Positions 8,869-20,154 of a DNA stretch of 25,971 nt are shown one piece after another (position 1 is the stretch's first letter; every line of letters starts with the position of its first letter). The notes beneath the pieces were generated by a model. That model had not been told where the DNA came from, ran no database searches, and saw only the letters and a list, made by a program, of their open reading frames with translations. The stretch comes from Physocladia obscura (lineage: Eukaryota; Chytridiomycota; Chytridiomycetes; Chytridiales; Chytriomycetaceae), in assembly GCA_027596945.1 (NCBI GenBank), contig JADGJH010000190.1:1-25971 (forward strand), given 5' to 3'. Made by a program: the position numbers and the translations under genes.

Positions 8869-11800
8869 CTAAAGGTGCAAGTTCGGTGTTGAAGATTTTT
8901 TGTGCCGCAGAATGCGGTTAATTTGATCCATTCCCGTATTGTATCGAATAGTTTCGCTGTTTCTATACACCAAGTTGAACGGATCAGATGAGCTACTTGT
9001 ACGAGATCGCATGCTTGCTGCCCTATTTCGATCCTCAGTCAATTGCGCCTTGACCAAAATACTCCCTGTTCCTCCCAGAGTTATATCAACCCATTGCTCA
9101 AAAACTGGAGCATCTCGCAATAATAGTTCCAAGTCAAGCTCCACTTCTCCAAGAGGTTTGCTGGCTCCAAATGTATTCTTATCTTTGACAACAAGTGTTA
9201 TTGTAGACGGTGGCACTTTGATCACAACACTTTCGTGCCATTTTGGATTTAGCTCCTTTTTGATGACTTTCGTTTTCAGAAGTGTAGTTTTTTTCCCATG
9301 GAGAATTTGGTTCACTGAAAAGTTTGGTTAATAAAAATGATAAAAAAGTATTTATAGAAGCTAATATAATAAAATATTATGAACCTTTGATATATGGATC
9401 TGCTTTTCCATTTTCGTCCACTGCTTTCAAATTTTTCGCCTCTTGGATTGTTAATAGCACTGTGCCTGATCGTGCTTTATCTTCATCCCGCTTGCTATCT
9501 TTGTCACTGTTCTGATCATGAACTAGACTTTCATGCTCAAGAATATGCGAAATATCGATTCCATTTTGTTTCATTGCAACGTCAGCAGCAGTAATAACAT
9601 GCTCTTGACGCTTGACTCCAGCAATGTTTCCTTTCAACAACACCTTTCCGATATTCTCAAAAGCTTCTTTGGTACCAAGACCAACACCTTTTGCCATTTT
9701 TATTGCAGCGTTTTCTTCGTCTTCGAGTCGCGCAGACGCCGCATCCACAGTTGCAGTCGTTTCTTTTTTTTTTCGAGGCGCAACTTTGTGATCAAAAAAT
9801 ACAGAGAAATGAAGTTCTCCATGTCGCGCCCCACTTAGCGGTTTTATGAAATTCTTCAGTTCCATACTTTTTATCTCAGCCAAATCAAGTTCAATTGTTC
9901 CCAAGGTCGTATGTTTTCCAATCACGTTGAAATCCTTAATAGTGAAATTAATTGTACTCTTTAGACGCGATTGAATGCCACAATTGACGCTTTCCTTGAA
10001 AATTGGATTCAGATTCTTTTTATGCGTTTCCGTTTTGTGAATAAGATCGTCGTTTAGATAAATCAGGCAATACGGATCTGAAGTGCCGCCATGGTCCACA
10101 GCTTCTAGATTTGTTGCTTTTTGCAGATCAATGTATAACATTCCTGCATCTTTTTTGCCAGCCCAAAAGTTATTTAAAAAAAATTTTTTAAGTCGGAAGC
10201 TTACTGAATGTGGTGTCAGATAATGATGTCAAAATAGGAATAAATCCTAAGGAAACGTTCAATGAACACAGGAATTGCTCTTTTGCCTTCATTGGAAGAG
10301 TGAATTTTTTTCGACCCATAAAATCTAACAAATTTCCTGACCAACTAGCACAAATTTGATCGTCCAGGCTCCTTTTACCGTCTTTAGAACTCATTAAAAA
10401 TATTTCTGCCGTTTGTTTGGCAAAACTTCGGATGCAAATGTCGGCTGTTGTATTCCAAACAGGTCTGATCGACTTTTTTTGAACTCTTGTCCAAAAACAC
10501 GGTTCATTGTCCAACTTAATTTCGACGTAAGAGTCGATGCAATTTGGAAGATCCGAAGTACCAAAAATGTGAAAACGTAAAATCCCTGAATCTATAAATT
10601 CAAATGGTCAAAATAGATTTTAAATATTTATAATTCATTCACAAACCATACTCAGATAGCATTTTTTTCGCTGTTGGCAATTCTAGAAGACGTTTTTGTG
10701 CCTGATTGATTTCACCGATACAGCCACAAGCTTCAATTTCTTCGATTTTCAGATTCGCTACATCTTCTGTCAGAACTTTTACTTCTTGAAGTTTACGGAT
10801 TCGTCGAATTTCGCTTTGGAGTTCGTCTTTTTTGCGTTCGATATACTCAATTTCCATCATATCCAAAGGAATAATATGAGCGCCGGCTGTGCCATACGTT
10901 TCCATTTCAAAATAAAGAAATCCACGTTGTAACAAAGCAGCTTGGACAATTCTCTCGGTTTCTGCTCGCCGAATCTTATTAACTGGTTTTACTAACACCG
11001 AAGCTTCTTGATCTTGCTCTTGCTCAGCATTGTTTTCAGAAAAGCTAGAATTTTCCAAATCCTCGATTTTTTTTAAATAAATTGGAGCAACACTAGTAAG
11101 AAAATTTTGGAAATAGCATGTGTAACTTAAAAGTAAAAAATTAAAAATGGGAGCTTACACTCGATAAACGTTTCCAGAAAGTTCCACACGTAATCCATCA
11201 TTTTTCAGCTTCAATATTTCAGCAGATTTTTCAACAGAGTCATCATTGTACGTTTGAATATCTTTAAATGTCAATTCAACCCTTCCCAAACTTTTATCCT
11301 TTTTCACATTATTAAAGTCCCACAATTCAATCAAAACCTTCTGCTTAGGTGAGTAGAAAACTCCGTAAAATGTTTCATTCCAAACTGGATCCAGTGTGTT
11401 GTCCTTATTAGTAGCAGGTAAGGTAAGGCCAATTTCATCATCATTAAACCAGCTTAGAAACACACCTTAACAAGTGTCGCGCCCACAAGTTCGCGGCCAA
11501 TATTTATTTTTGCATAAGGATCTGATTTTCGTCCCATTATTTCAACGTTTATCAGAGCTTTTGCTTTTAAAAGTTTGATTTTTACAACTCCTTGCGGCTC
11601 GCGACCTTTGGCTAATACACTTTTTTCACCCACATTTTGCGGATTGGTAGGGTTCCAAGCAAAAGTAAGCCGAATTTTTCCTCCAATTCTATTTGAAAGT
11701 GGAAACCAATCTGAATCGGATTCTTTACTTGACTTTGTAGGAAAAATTTTTCACCTAAAGCTTATTAATTTTTTCTCTTTTTTTTTTAACTCACCAAAAC

Positions 11801-14408
11801 TTTGATAATCTGGCTAACTTTCAACTCCACAAACCCAATAAGCTTTGATCCATCTTTTATTTCAAATTTACAAATTGCATTTTTTGAATCCATAACATAG
11901 AATCTTATTGGGGATTCCCACTTCGGATTTCCTGTTTTCTTAACACCCTGTGTTGAGCCAACTAATGAATTAAAATTGTTTGGCGGAAATTCGACTCCTA
12001 GAATATGTATTTCACATTTGAGTGTCGATTGTCGTGACGTTGAAAATTCTTTTCCAGAATGAACGTTCACTGTTAAAATTCCTGATGTCAATGAATCCTC
12101 TTCGTTTGTTGAAATTAATGAAATCGTATTGTCTTCGCTTTTTGATGGTGCAAGCGGCGATTTTCTATCTTTATCTTGAAGTAGAATATAAGAAATTTCC
12201 AGACGAAGTTCTCCGCGCTGCCTCTTAATCTCGTTTACTGTTGGACCAGAGTCTTTCAAGGATATAGTATGCCAAACGTCATCTCCATTTTCAGAAAATG
12301 GAGTTCCCCAGTCAGTAATCAAAGAATCACGCTCGTCAGATGTAAGCTCGGGCCCGCGCGATAGTGGCGGAACTTTTGGGGAATCAATTCCTCTTGCTGT
12401 ATCGGTTGAATTCCCAGTTTCAAGCAACTTTGTCCATCGAGATAGCTTAAGTGGTTTAATCGATCCCATTGTTTTATCCTTTCCATTCTCATTTTTGTCA
12501 AATATTTCAAATGTTAGTTCATCAGGAGCGGCCCCGGGAATTGTTTGATCTTTAAAGTGTAGATTCGAAGACATGACGGGAATAAAGAGAGTCTGTCCCC
12601 AATATGGATTCAAACTAGAAGCGAGTTTTAGTTGTAACAAATAAAAGAGTTTGTCTACACCTATTTTCAATGGCTTTTGTGCGGCCAACAATTTTTCCAC
12701 CAATTGCAATCAATACATACGGATCTGAAACACCTGCAAGTTCCATATTTTTCAAATTTTTTGCTTCGTGAAGAGTAATTTTCAAAACACCTATGGGAAA
12801 ATCTACATACCCATTTTTTAAATTGATAGCAAGCGAATAATACAAAACGTACCGATGTCCGTTCCGTTCAGCATAGCATCCAAGTTAATTGAGTTTGTGC
12901 TTGGATAAACGAATCCCGCAAGTGCGTATGCAAGAATATTGTTTAATGAGGCCTTCAAAGCTGGGGTCTACAAGTTGGTTAAGTGCCATGGTAATTGTAA
13001 AAGTTTAATTTTTTCTCACGTCCATGATATCCAAAGTTTTTAATGGTCGCAATGTGAAATCGATTTTCGGGGTCTCTTCAAACGAATATGTAATGCTCTC
13101 TACATGTGGATACTTGCTCACAAACTTTAAATCGAGCTTTAGTTTTGCACGGAATTCAATCTCAGAAACTACAACAGGGATTGGAATCGCAACGCTGCCC
13201 TTTCCGATTTTTGCCACAACTTCGATTTTGGAATGTCTAACGGTTCCAAGTTCCTTTTGACGTTTGCTGACACCATCTTCGTCGACTGGCACGAATAGAA
13301 CCTCTAACTCCATTTGTATAATATCCTCAACGGATTGAAAAACTGTTTTAATCGTGTTTATACGAGGCGCAACAGATCCCAGTGTGAAAACTGTGAGTGA
13401 TAAATCGTCTAAAAACGAAGGTTTTGAAGAAGATAAAATTGGATCGATAATATTTCTCAAGGATTCTGACAAAGTTGGTTCAAATTGAAGCCAAAAATGA
13501 TCTACAAAATTGTTTAGCCATTCGACAGTTTCCGCATCAATTTGCATCTATGCAATAATCTTTTAAGTAAATTTTTTTTTTTCCAAATAATAAAAAATTT
13601 GTGCCTTTTTCAAGCCAAGAATACGTGAAGCTTCCACTTCAATTTTTCCTTTAATGCGCTGCATATTCCGACGATACGCCGCATTGATAAAAAACATAAT
13701 AATAAAAACCCATCCCACACCAAGATTCCAATACCCAATAAACCAAGCTGAAAAAACGCCAGATGTTATATACAGCGAGTTTTTAACAGACTCCCATAAA
13801 ACAACTTGATCGACAAATTTTTTTGCAATTTCAAATTTTTCAAGCACTTGGTCTTTCAAACTGGCGAGGTTGATAACTGGAGTGTGTAAAAATTGTGGCA
13901 AAAAATCATTCACATTTTCGTAACTGAGTCCAATTAATGTCGAAAGAGCAATTGAAACCGGGGATTTAGTAAGATTTTTTATTTCTTGGAATTGTTGGGC
14001 GGCAATAATAGCTTCAGTGGCTGCTACAAATCTACCTCGTAGAATAGTTCGATTAAAATCTGACATACTTTGTCAAATCATCATGTGAAAAAGTCAATAT
14101 ATTTTAAAATAAAAAACCTAATGAATTATCAATATCAAACGGAACATCATCTCCATTTTTGCTTGACGAAATTGCCATTTGCGCGACTTTGAAAAGCTTC
14201 CCTGATAACTTGTTTTTGGTTAAGAAAAAGCAAGAAAGGGAAAAAAAAGTGCACCTTCGTTCTTCTTTTTTTCAAACAAGCGTGTCACAGTGTGCTTGAG
14301 TTGATTTTTTTTTGGATTGGACGAAGCCACACCGGAAATTTGGATTGCGCTATCAGGTTCCCCCGATTCTGGCTGAACATTTTCATTTTGCTGCTTGCTT
14401 TGTGACAT
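8869..14408 (-). CDS. Tricalbin / extended-synaptotagmin-like protein (SMP plus six C2 domains)
   Basis: Thirteen exons: 14408-14255, 14201-14118, 14059-13605, 13547-13020, 12967-12853, 12802-12661, 12614-11795, 11732-11466, 11403-11159, 11092-10647, 10591-10205, 10149-9385 and 9314-8869. Introns are 46-70 nt and the total is about 1617 residues. Order: a Gln/Ser-rich cytosolic N-terminus; a hydrophobic hairpin in exon 3 (SLYITSGVFSAWFIGYWNLG and following) that would anchor it in the ER; the lipid-transfer SMP domain in exons 4-5 (from DAETVEWLNNFVDHFW); then six C2 modules. These start near 12795 (LAGVSDPYVLI), 12085 (degenerate), 11640 (GRKSDPYAKI), 10590 (degenerate), 10140 (GGTSDPYCLI) and 9460 (ENGKADPYIK). 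Tricalbins tether ER to plasma membrane and move lipids in a Ca2+-dependent way. Yeast tricalbins have fewer C2 domains, so this is a long form. The exon 3/4 joint lacks a GT donor and fits only as a GC-AG intron (13548-13604). Exon 12 could instead begin at 10143. Confidence 0.9.
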
Positions 14409-14560
14409 GTTCTGGAAGTTTGGAAAAAAAAAAAGAAGGAAAAGAAATAAATAGTCTTGTGATATTATGCTTCACTAATAACTTAAAATTTGCTTTACTT
14501 TAGACAAAACAGTATCCTTATTTTTTTTTCTCCCGAAATTCAAAAAAAAATTGTGAAAAA
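14409..14560 (-). promoter_or_regulatory. Short spacer: tricalbin promoter and uS8 3' end
   Basis: Only 152 bases separate the uS8 stop codon from the tricalbin start codon, both on the minus strand. Homopolymer A and T runs (about 14427-14440, 14520-14533 and 14541-14549) dominate. The compact spacing means the tricalbin promoter may overlap the ribosomal-protein gene's 3' untranslated region. Confidence 0.35.
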
Positions 14561-14898
14561 TCAGTAGAAGAATCCGAGAATCTTTCCACCAGTCTTCTTG
14601 CGACGAGCCTCTTCGTGATCCATGATTCCAGCAGACGTTGTCAAGACAATGAAACCGAATTGACGGGATGGCAAGAGATACGCGACCCAGTTCTCAACAT
14701 CGTCTTGCTTGACGTTGAAGCGTGGCGAAATAACACCACACTTGTTGACGCGACCAATCAATTGAACGACAATTTTACCGGAACGGTGGTCGTCAATGAT
14801 TTCAAATTCACCAATATATCCTAGAAATGAAGAAAGAATTTAAAATAAGAATTTTGGCCGCAATAGAAAACAGACGATNNNNNNNNNNTTTTTTTTTA

Positions 14899-14933
<35 letters not shown>

Positions 14934-15298
14934 TAAAGGCAAACAAATGTCGCGGCAGAGCCCACACCACAAGTTCGACAATGTCAACCAAAACTGAGTT
15001 GCTGGCTCTCACACATCAATCTTTCGAAGCATTAAAAGACACGAGCCCACAAAATCAAATGACGACCACACAAAAGAGCCGCCTGAACAATGTCCAGTTA
15101 TGACTTCGATGGGTGAATGAAGAAGGAAAGAGTAGGATGCCGTAAAATTGTTTGTAAATACGAACCATGCTTTTGCATGACAGACAGGAACTTGACGATA
15201 ACCTTTGAAGAAGGACGGATCAAAACTTGGCGCTTGCCCATTTTCTCGGCATTAACAATGGACTTGAGGCAGTCGTTGAGAACAGAGACGCGGACCAT
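14561..15298 (-). CDS. RPS22: 40S ribosomal protein uS8 (S22/S15a)
   Basis: Two exons (15298-15166 and 14820-14561) give exactly 130 residues, the standard length of eukaryotic uS8. Exon 1 carries [19 protein letters not shown] and [17 protein letters not shown]. Exon 2 starts at [20 protein letters not shown], continues through [12 protein letters not shown] and [20 protein letters not shown], and ends KILGFFY. The protein binds the central domain of 18S rRNA in the small subunit. The intron (14821-15165, 345 nt) splits the codon for the glycine of the conserved KHGYIGEF segment; its donor is GTTCGT and its acceptor TTCTAG. It is much longer than any other intron here and contains the assembly gap. 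The product is near-identical to uS8 across eukaryotes, so the call is secure. Confidence 0.97.
14879..14888. other. Assembly gap of 10 N inside the uS8 intron
   Basis: Ten undetermined bases lie next to a run of T (14889-14912, with one A) that is followed directly by a run of A. The gap falls in the intron, so the coding sequence is not affected. The true length of this homopolymer region, and hence of the intron, is unknown. Confidence 0.99.
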
Positions 15299-16472
15299 TT
15301 TAATTAAGTAGAACTAGATTAGATGATTCGAAAGTTAGTAAAAATAAGCAAAATAAATACACGAGAGAATATGAGACGAAAGACTGCATGAAGAAAATAA
15401 TTTTTTAATGCTGAAACACATGCACACAATGAACAGAATCGAAAAAACAAAAAAAACAAACTGGGTTTCGTGCAGTGGCAAGCGCTGATTGTAAAGAAGC
15501 AATTGCGAAACATACAAAAATCACGCACATAGACAACAAAGCGTCTTCAAATAAACTTAAACATATTCGACTTTCAAAAGCGAATTTTGTATGTGCCGAA
15601 AAGTATGTGCGTGTTAAATGTAAGTTAACGCGATCCTGCTCCGATACGTTTACACCGCATAAACCATCCGCAACGCCTTTCAAAGCGTATTTTTTCGCCA
15701 TCGGTGTCTCCCGTTATAAAGGAACGAGAGAGCGATGAGAAAAGTCTGTTTACAACAACGACCAAATTCCAATAAAGGAGAAGAGGTTATCGAAAAACAG
15801 AAACAGTTATAACGAAAAAAAGTTGACTTATCAGGTTCCCAACTCCCCCCCAAAAAAAAAGCATAAACGGAGGGGACAGAATCCCTCATAAGTGCACGTT
15901 ATGATTGCGATTTTTTTTTTTGGGTTGTTCTTTTTAAATTTCTCTTCGCCTTCAACTTGAAGTTGAGAAGGTTGTGTGAGATGTTGGGATGTTTTGGTTT
16001 CATTGGCATGGTAAAGATGTGGGCAAACAAGAAACGAAAAACAACCAGCCAACAGAGTCTTTCGGGAATTGGCATCAATTCTTGCCTCACCTTGCAGACC
16101 CTGCGTAAAGTGGCAAAGATGGATGGTGTTGGAGGTGGGGATACGAGGGTATACGTTTTTTTCAACAAAGTTTTTTTGATATCCAAAGATTAACAGAACC
16201 AAACTTGCAAAAACAAAAAACTGAGGCCAGTGTTAAAATATCTGTTACATTCTCAAAATCTATTCGAACTTTCTTAGAAAAGCAAGTCAACAAAACAGAA
16301 AAAACCAAATACGAAGGGGAAAAAAAAAAATTTAAAACGAAATTCAAAGAGACAGAAACGGAAATACTCGAAAGAGAGACAGGAGAACAAAAAAAACTTG
16401 AATGAAAAAAAAACTAGATTTAGAGTGAAAGAATGTGCAAAAAATGTTTGTCTTCTGCATTCGTGAATTTGT
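15299..16472. other. Spacer between the uS8 and SH3-protein genes
   Basis: This gap of 1174 bases contains the uS8 promoter (near 15299 upward, read on the minus strand) and the 3' end of the SH3 gene. The plus strand is unusually A-rich and purine-rich, especially 15400-15480 and 16200-16420, so minus-strand frames are Phe/Lys-rich and not convincing. One minus-strand frame (15701-15405) has a fairly balanced start but no recognisable similarity. I found no tRNA or other RNA gene. Confidence 0.4.
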
Positions 16473-18514
16473 TCATTCTTCTTGCCATGACAAGAGACTA
16501 CTAACACGCAAACTTGCTCTTTTCGTTTGATCCACGCACGCGAGTGGGAATGCACCTTTTTGACCGGTAAGTGGATTCATACCAAGAGCCCAACCATCTG
16601 AGAAAACAGAAGAAAAACAGAAAAATCAGATCAAATAAATAAACATAGTAATATATAAAACATATTACCATCAAATGACTTAACAAGCAAAACATCATTT
16701 CCAACAACCAAGTCTAATTCATCTTCTTGGGCGGCAGTATAAGCAAACAAAACTCTTAATGCACTACCCTTTTTCTCTTTCTTGTCCTTCTTTGCTACTT
16801 GCGTAGGAGATGAAGAGACCTCGGACACGAAATCAACAATACTGCTCATGCGTTTAGAAATACGGCCACCGGATGCATTTTTTTTTTGAGAAGCTGCTTT
16901 CTGTGAATCGAGTTCGGCCAGCGAAATTACACACACAAGCGGGAATGCGCCTTGTTTGCCAGTTAAGGGATTGAGACCTTGTGCCCAACTGAAATGAAAT
17001 TTCGAATCAGAAATTAGAAGGATTTGATTGAAGGGGAAACCAAATAGATGGGTTGAATCAAAAATTTTTAGGAAGCTGTGTTGCTTTTTTTCTAATTGAT
17101 GCTTTTTAGCACATACCCATCATCAAACTTTTTGAGAACAATTAAATCATCGCCTTCAACAAGCTGCAGTTCATCTTCGAGTTGTGCATCGTATGGGTGA
17201 ATTATACGCATAATTTCCGTATTAGCAGCCTGTTTGGCTGCAATGACAGTAGTTTGCTGTTGAGCAAGGGTGGTTGCAGTTGCAGTAGCTGCGGGAGTAA
17301 ACACCGGAGCGGGAGATGCAGTCATATTTTGCGGAAGGTGATGTTGAGGCCTAGGGAGGGAGCCACCGGGGTAGGGTCTTGAACCAGGAGGGGGTTGCTG
17401 AGGTAGCTGTTGCTGTTGCAGCTGCTGCGGAGGCGGGTAGATTGGAGAGTTGTTGCGAAAGGCATTGATATTATTATTGTTGCTGCTTTCGTAAAGGGCT
17501 TTTGGCATGTACTTATCGCGCTCCTCGGCCTGGACCCTACGACGGCGCCACAAGAAGAAGGCTCCGACAGCGAGGGCAACGACGGCCACGACGCCAACAA
17601 CGATGCCGGCAATAGCGCCAATGCCGAGGACATTGGACGCCGTGGTACCAGGCAGGTAGTAGTTGCCGTCGGCCGTGTTGAGCGTGGCAAACTGCACGCC
17701 CGCAGGGAACGAGCAGCACTGATCGGTGGTCGACGCGCAATACGCCGTCTTTTCTGCCGCTGACACGAACCCACACTGGTCCAACTCCGGCGATACCCCT
17801 AGCAGACAGTGCTGATCGTCGTTTGTTGCCAGTGACGCCGTCATAGATGTGCAGGCAGAAGTTCTAAGTTGTGTTAACACTAAACAACACCCAAGCCCAT
17901 ATGCTTACCGTGCCAGTAACTTCTGCTGCGTCCATGTGGTTGATACACACCCCGAAGTTGCCAACACGTTTTGGTACGTTCCCGCTGCCTATAGAACAAA
18001 TATGTTGATCAACTTTTGCCAGCCAAGAAAACTGAAACAAGACACTTCTTACAATTGTGCACAGGTTGCCGCAAAGCACAACATCGCCGCCATCAACGCC
18101 AGTGGGTGCAGTGCCTGAATAAATAAGAGCAAGTAGGAGTAGAGATGGCCATCCAAGTGAGTAAATATGATATTCCGCATTTATAAATTAATGAATTGAA
18201 GGGAAAATGAAAATGGACAGGCAGTAAATGACCCAAACAAACTACTCACATCCGGCATTCAAAGCTTCGGAAACGAGAATAACGCAATTGAATGACATTT
18301 GGTACCGCATCACGGCCACGTTTTCGGCCAGAGCAGTCAAGTTGGCGTCAGCGCATCCGTGGACGGCGTCCTCGAACGTTGCTACAGCCGGATTCTGGGC
18401 ACTCTGGATCAGAGCATCGAAGTCAGTTTCGTTTGCAAATGAGCTGGTGAGCACCGGAAACCCGGAGAACGTCGCCCCGCACAGCGAACTGTTGCTGAGG
18501 GTAAAGCAACTCAT
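16473..18514 (-). CDS. Single-pass membrane protein with Cys-rich exterior and two SH3 domains
   Basis: Six exons (18514-18250, 18114-18053, 17988-17909, 17863-17117, 16988-16669, 16597-16473) with introns of 135, 64, 45, 128 and 71 nt give 532 residues with every phase closing. The first 200 or so residues are Cys-rich and Asn/Thr-rich, as expected outside the cell. One membrane span follows (IGAIAGIVVGVVAVVALAVG), stopped by RRRR, then a Gln/Pro-rich linker (PPPQQLQQQQLPQQPPPG). Two SH3 domains come next, each with an ALYDY-like start, an EDEL acidic loop, GWA and a NPLTG..GAFPL end. They are separated by a Lys/Ser-rich linker, and the end is a short Arg/Ser tail. SH3 domains bind proline-rich partners, so an adaptor or receptor role at the plasma membrane is likely; fungal Fus1 and Sho1 have similar layouts. 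No signal peptide is seen at the first in-frame ATG. A non-coding exon ending near 18568 with a GTGAGT donor may precede it. Confidence 0.85.
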
Positions 18515-18707
18515 TTCAATCAACTCTGAAATGAATGAAAATTTGATGAAACCAAGAAACTCACTCGCTGATACCCGAACACTTTTGTTCTTAAGAAAGC
18601 AGTTTGCTTAAGTTAATGAATAAGTGAATAAGTTAATGAAATAAATCTTAAAAACAATAATCTGTATCAGATATTATTCAGTTCAAGAAAGAAGCAAACG
18701 CCAAGAA
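18515..18707. promoter_or_regulatory. Divergent promoter region
   Basis: This stretch of 193 bases separates the first ATG of the minus-strand SH3 gene from the ATG of the plus-strand hypothetical gene. A consensus intron (donor GTGAGT at about 18567, acceptor CAG at about 18528, read on the minus strand) suggests that the SH3 gene has a 5' untranslated exon here. The sequence upstream of that donor has a stop codon and no ATG in the matching frame. AT-rich direct repeats (AAGTTAATGAAT-like units) lie at 18609-18643. Confidence 0.45.
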
Positions 18708-19367
18708 ATGTTCACCAATTCAATCAGTAATCTGAACACTTTTACGTCGAGCGCAACTGTGACATCAACCACGACAGCCGCAGCAACAGCAACTACAACA
18801 GCAGTAACTACACCAACACCAACCGCGCCACCCACACCGGCCTCCATTTATTTGAGCCGACTTGGTGAACATCTGTACCGAGCATTCTCCGAACAAACAT
18901 TGCGTGGCGACGAACAACCATTATTGGATGTTGAAGAAGATTCGATCGAATTTTCTTTACTCATTGTCGATCCGATCATCCAAAGATCTGACGTAGAAAT
19001 TGATCAACAATACCAACGCCAGCGGACGACATTTGCTTGCAGGCCAACGCTTATGGAAGAAAGCGAGCGCTCCGATGAACCAGATGATAATGACAGTTGT
19101 GAACACAAATTCAGTTCGTACGACTACAACGAATATTTCCAAACAAAGAAGACTGGCAATTATACTGCTGATCTTCAAAACAGTACAACAAAAACTATTG
19201 GACGCAACGCCAACCCATTGTTTGTTGAAGTTGAAGAAGATTGGCGAGACGATGACAGTACAATAACGGTGGAAGAAAATGTTGGAGAATATACTTTGGA
19301 TTTAACACGCAAGAATAAATTGACCAAAACAAGATGGGATGAACAAGTTTTTATGGAATTGCGTTAA
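18708..19367 (+). CDS. Hypothetical protein, Thr-rich N-terminus
   Basis: A single uninterrupted frame of 219 residues starts at the first ATG after the divergent promoter. The first 45 residues are dominated by Thr, Ala and Pro (TSTTTAAATATTTAVTTPTP). The rest is acidic and mixed: RLGEHLYRAFSEQTLRGDEQ, then SIEFSLLIVDPIIQRSDVEI, ending KTRWDEQVFMELR. There is no membrane span, no signal peptide and no recognised domain. Codon composition is more balanced than in the AT-rich flanks, which favours a real gene over chance. The overlapping minus-strand frame (19178-18957) is a shadow. Function unknown. Confidence 0.6.
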   Translation: MFTNSISNLNTFTSSATVTSTTTAAATATTTAVTTPTPTAPPTPASIYLSRLGEHLYRAFSEQTLRGDEQPLLDVEEDSIEFSLLIVDPIIQRSDVEIDQQYQRQRTTFACRPTLMEESERSDEPDDNDSCEHKFSSYDYNEYFQTKKTGNYTADLQNSTTKTIGRNANPLFVEVEEDWRDDDSTITVEENVGEYTLDLTRKNKLTKTRWDEQVFMELR

Positions 19368-20154
19368 GATTTTGGCTGTTTTTGCATTGCTTAAAAACTT
19401 GAAAAATCCAGAAACTCGCAAAACCCTGCAAAAAATCAAAGAAAATTTTCTCATAGTTTTTTGATCATATTTTAATGCGAAGCATATACTCTCGCACATA
19501 CACAAGAACATATCTAACATCACACAAATAATTTGTGCTGCTATCAAAAAAAAAACCAGGTTAAAAATAACATAGAGTAAACCAGCACATTAAACAAGTA
19601 TGCCAGAACCCCTCATCTCACCAAATTCCAGAACTAGGCAGAAGTTTTTGCTAAAAGTAAGCCAGGGTTCAGTTTGAATCAGATGGTTCATTAAATCAGA
19701 AAGTCATAAATACTATAAATTGAAAATTCTTGACTCCGCAAAAGAAATGGATTGTCAAATACTTTGTTGCATCACCACAAATTTTGCATGATGAAGTACA
19801 AGTAACTTTTCATAGATTTTGGAACAAGTTGATTTGAATTTTGTATCACTGTCGAAATTCCATGACAATTGGCAACAGTTTGGAATAATTCACTGCCAAA
19901 TATAATGAATCAATTAATTCTCTGTATACAATAAATAAGAATTGAACTGTAAGACTTTTATAAAAGATTTGACGTTTAAGTTTTAATCATAACTGAGAGA
20001 CTCTATTTCTGCTGTGAAATTCAACATCTCTAAAGCAAATTATTGGACAAGAGTTCAAATTGTGATTAACTGCTTTTTTAATATTAATCAAGTATGAGTT
20101 ACATTTCTATGCCTCATTAGTGCCACAATCAATTGACATAATCCTTAGTAAGTT
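19368..20154. other. AT-rich spacer, probably including old transposon sequence
   Basis: No coding frame is supported on either strand. The right part, from roughly 19900, may belong to the LTR of the copia element, whose boundary on this side I could not fix because no second LTR copy is present for comparison. An A-run at 19546-19556 sits beyond the 3' end of the hypothetical gene. Confidence 0.35.

Noticed and set aside
14940..15165. C/D box snoRNA in the uS8 intron
   Set aside because: No CTGA D box and no close RTGATGA C box on the transcribed strand. Near matches on the other strand are too close together.
15405..15701. Minus-strand frame of 98 codons upstream of uS8
   Set aside because: No recognisable similarity, a hydrophobic Phe/Cys-rich end reading through the uS8 upstream region, and no intron or neighbour support.
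15831..16202. Minus-strand frames of about 95-123 codons in the uS8/SH3 spacer
   Set aside because: Two overlapping frames of similar length in different phases, both Phe/Lys-rich from A-tracts. Neither has a domain.
16205..16405. Plus-strand Lys/Glu-rich frame
   Set aside because: It arises from an A-rich purine tract just past the 3' end of the SH3 gene; composition alone explains it.
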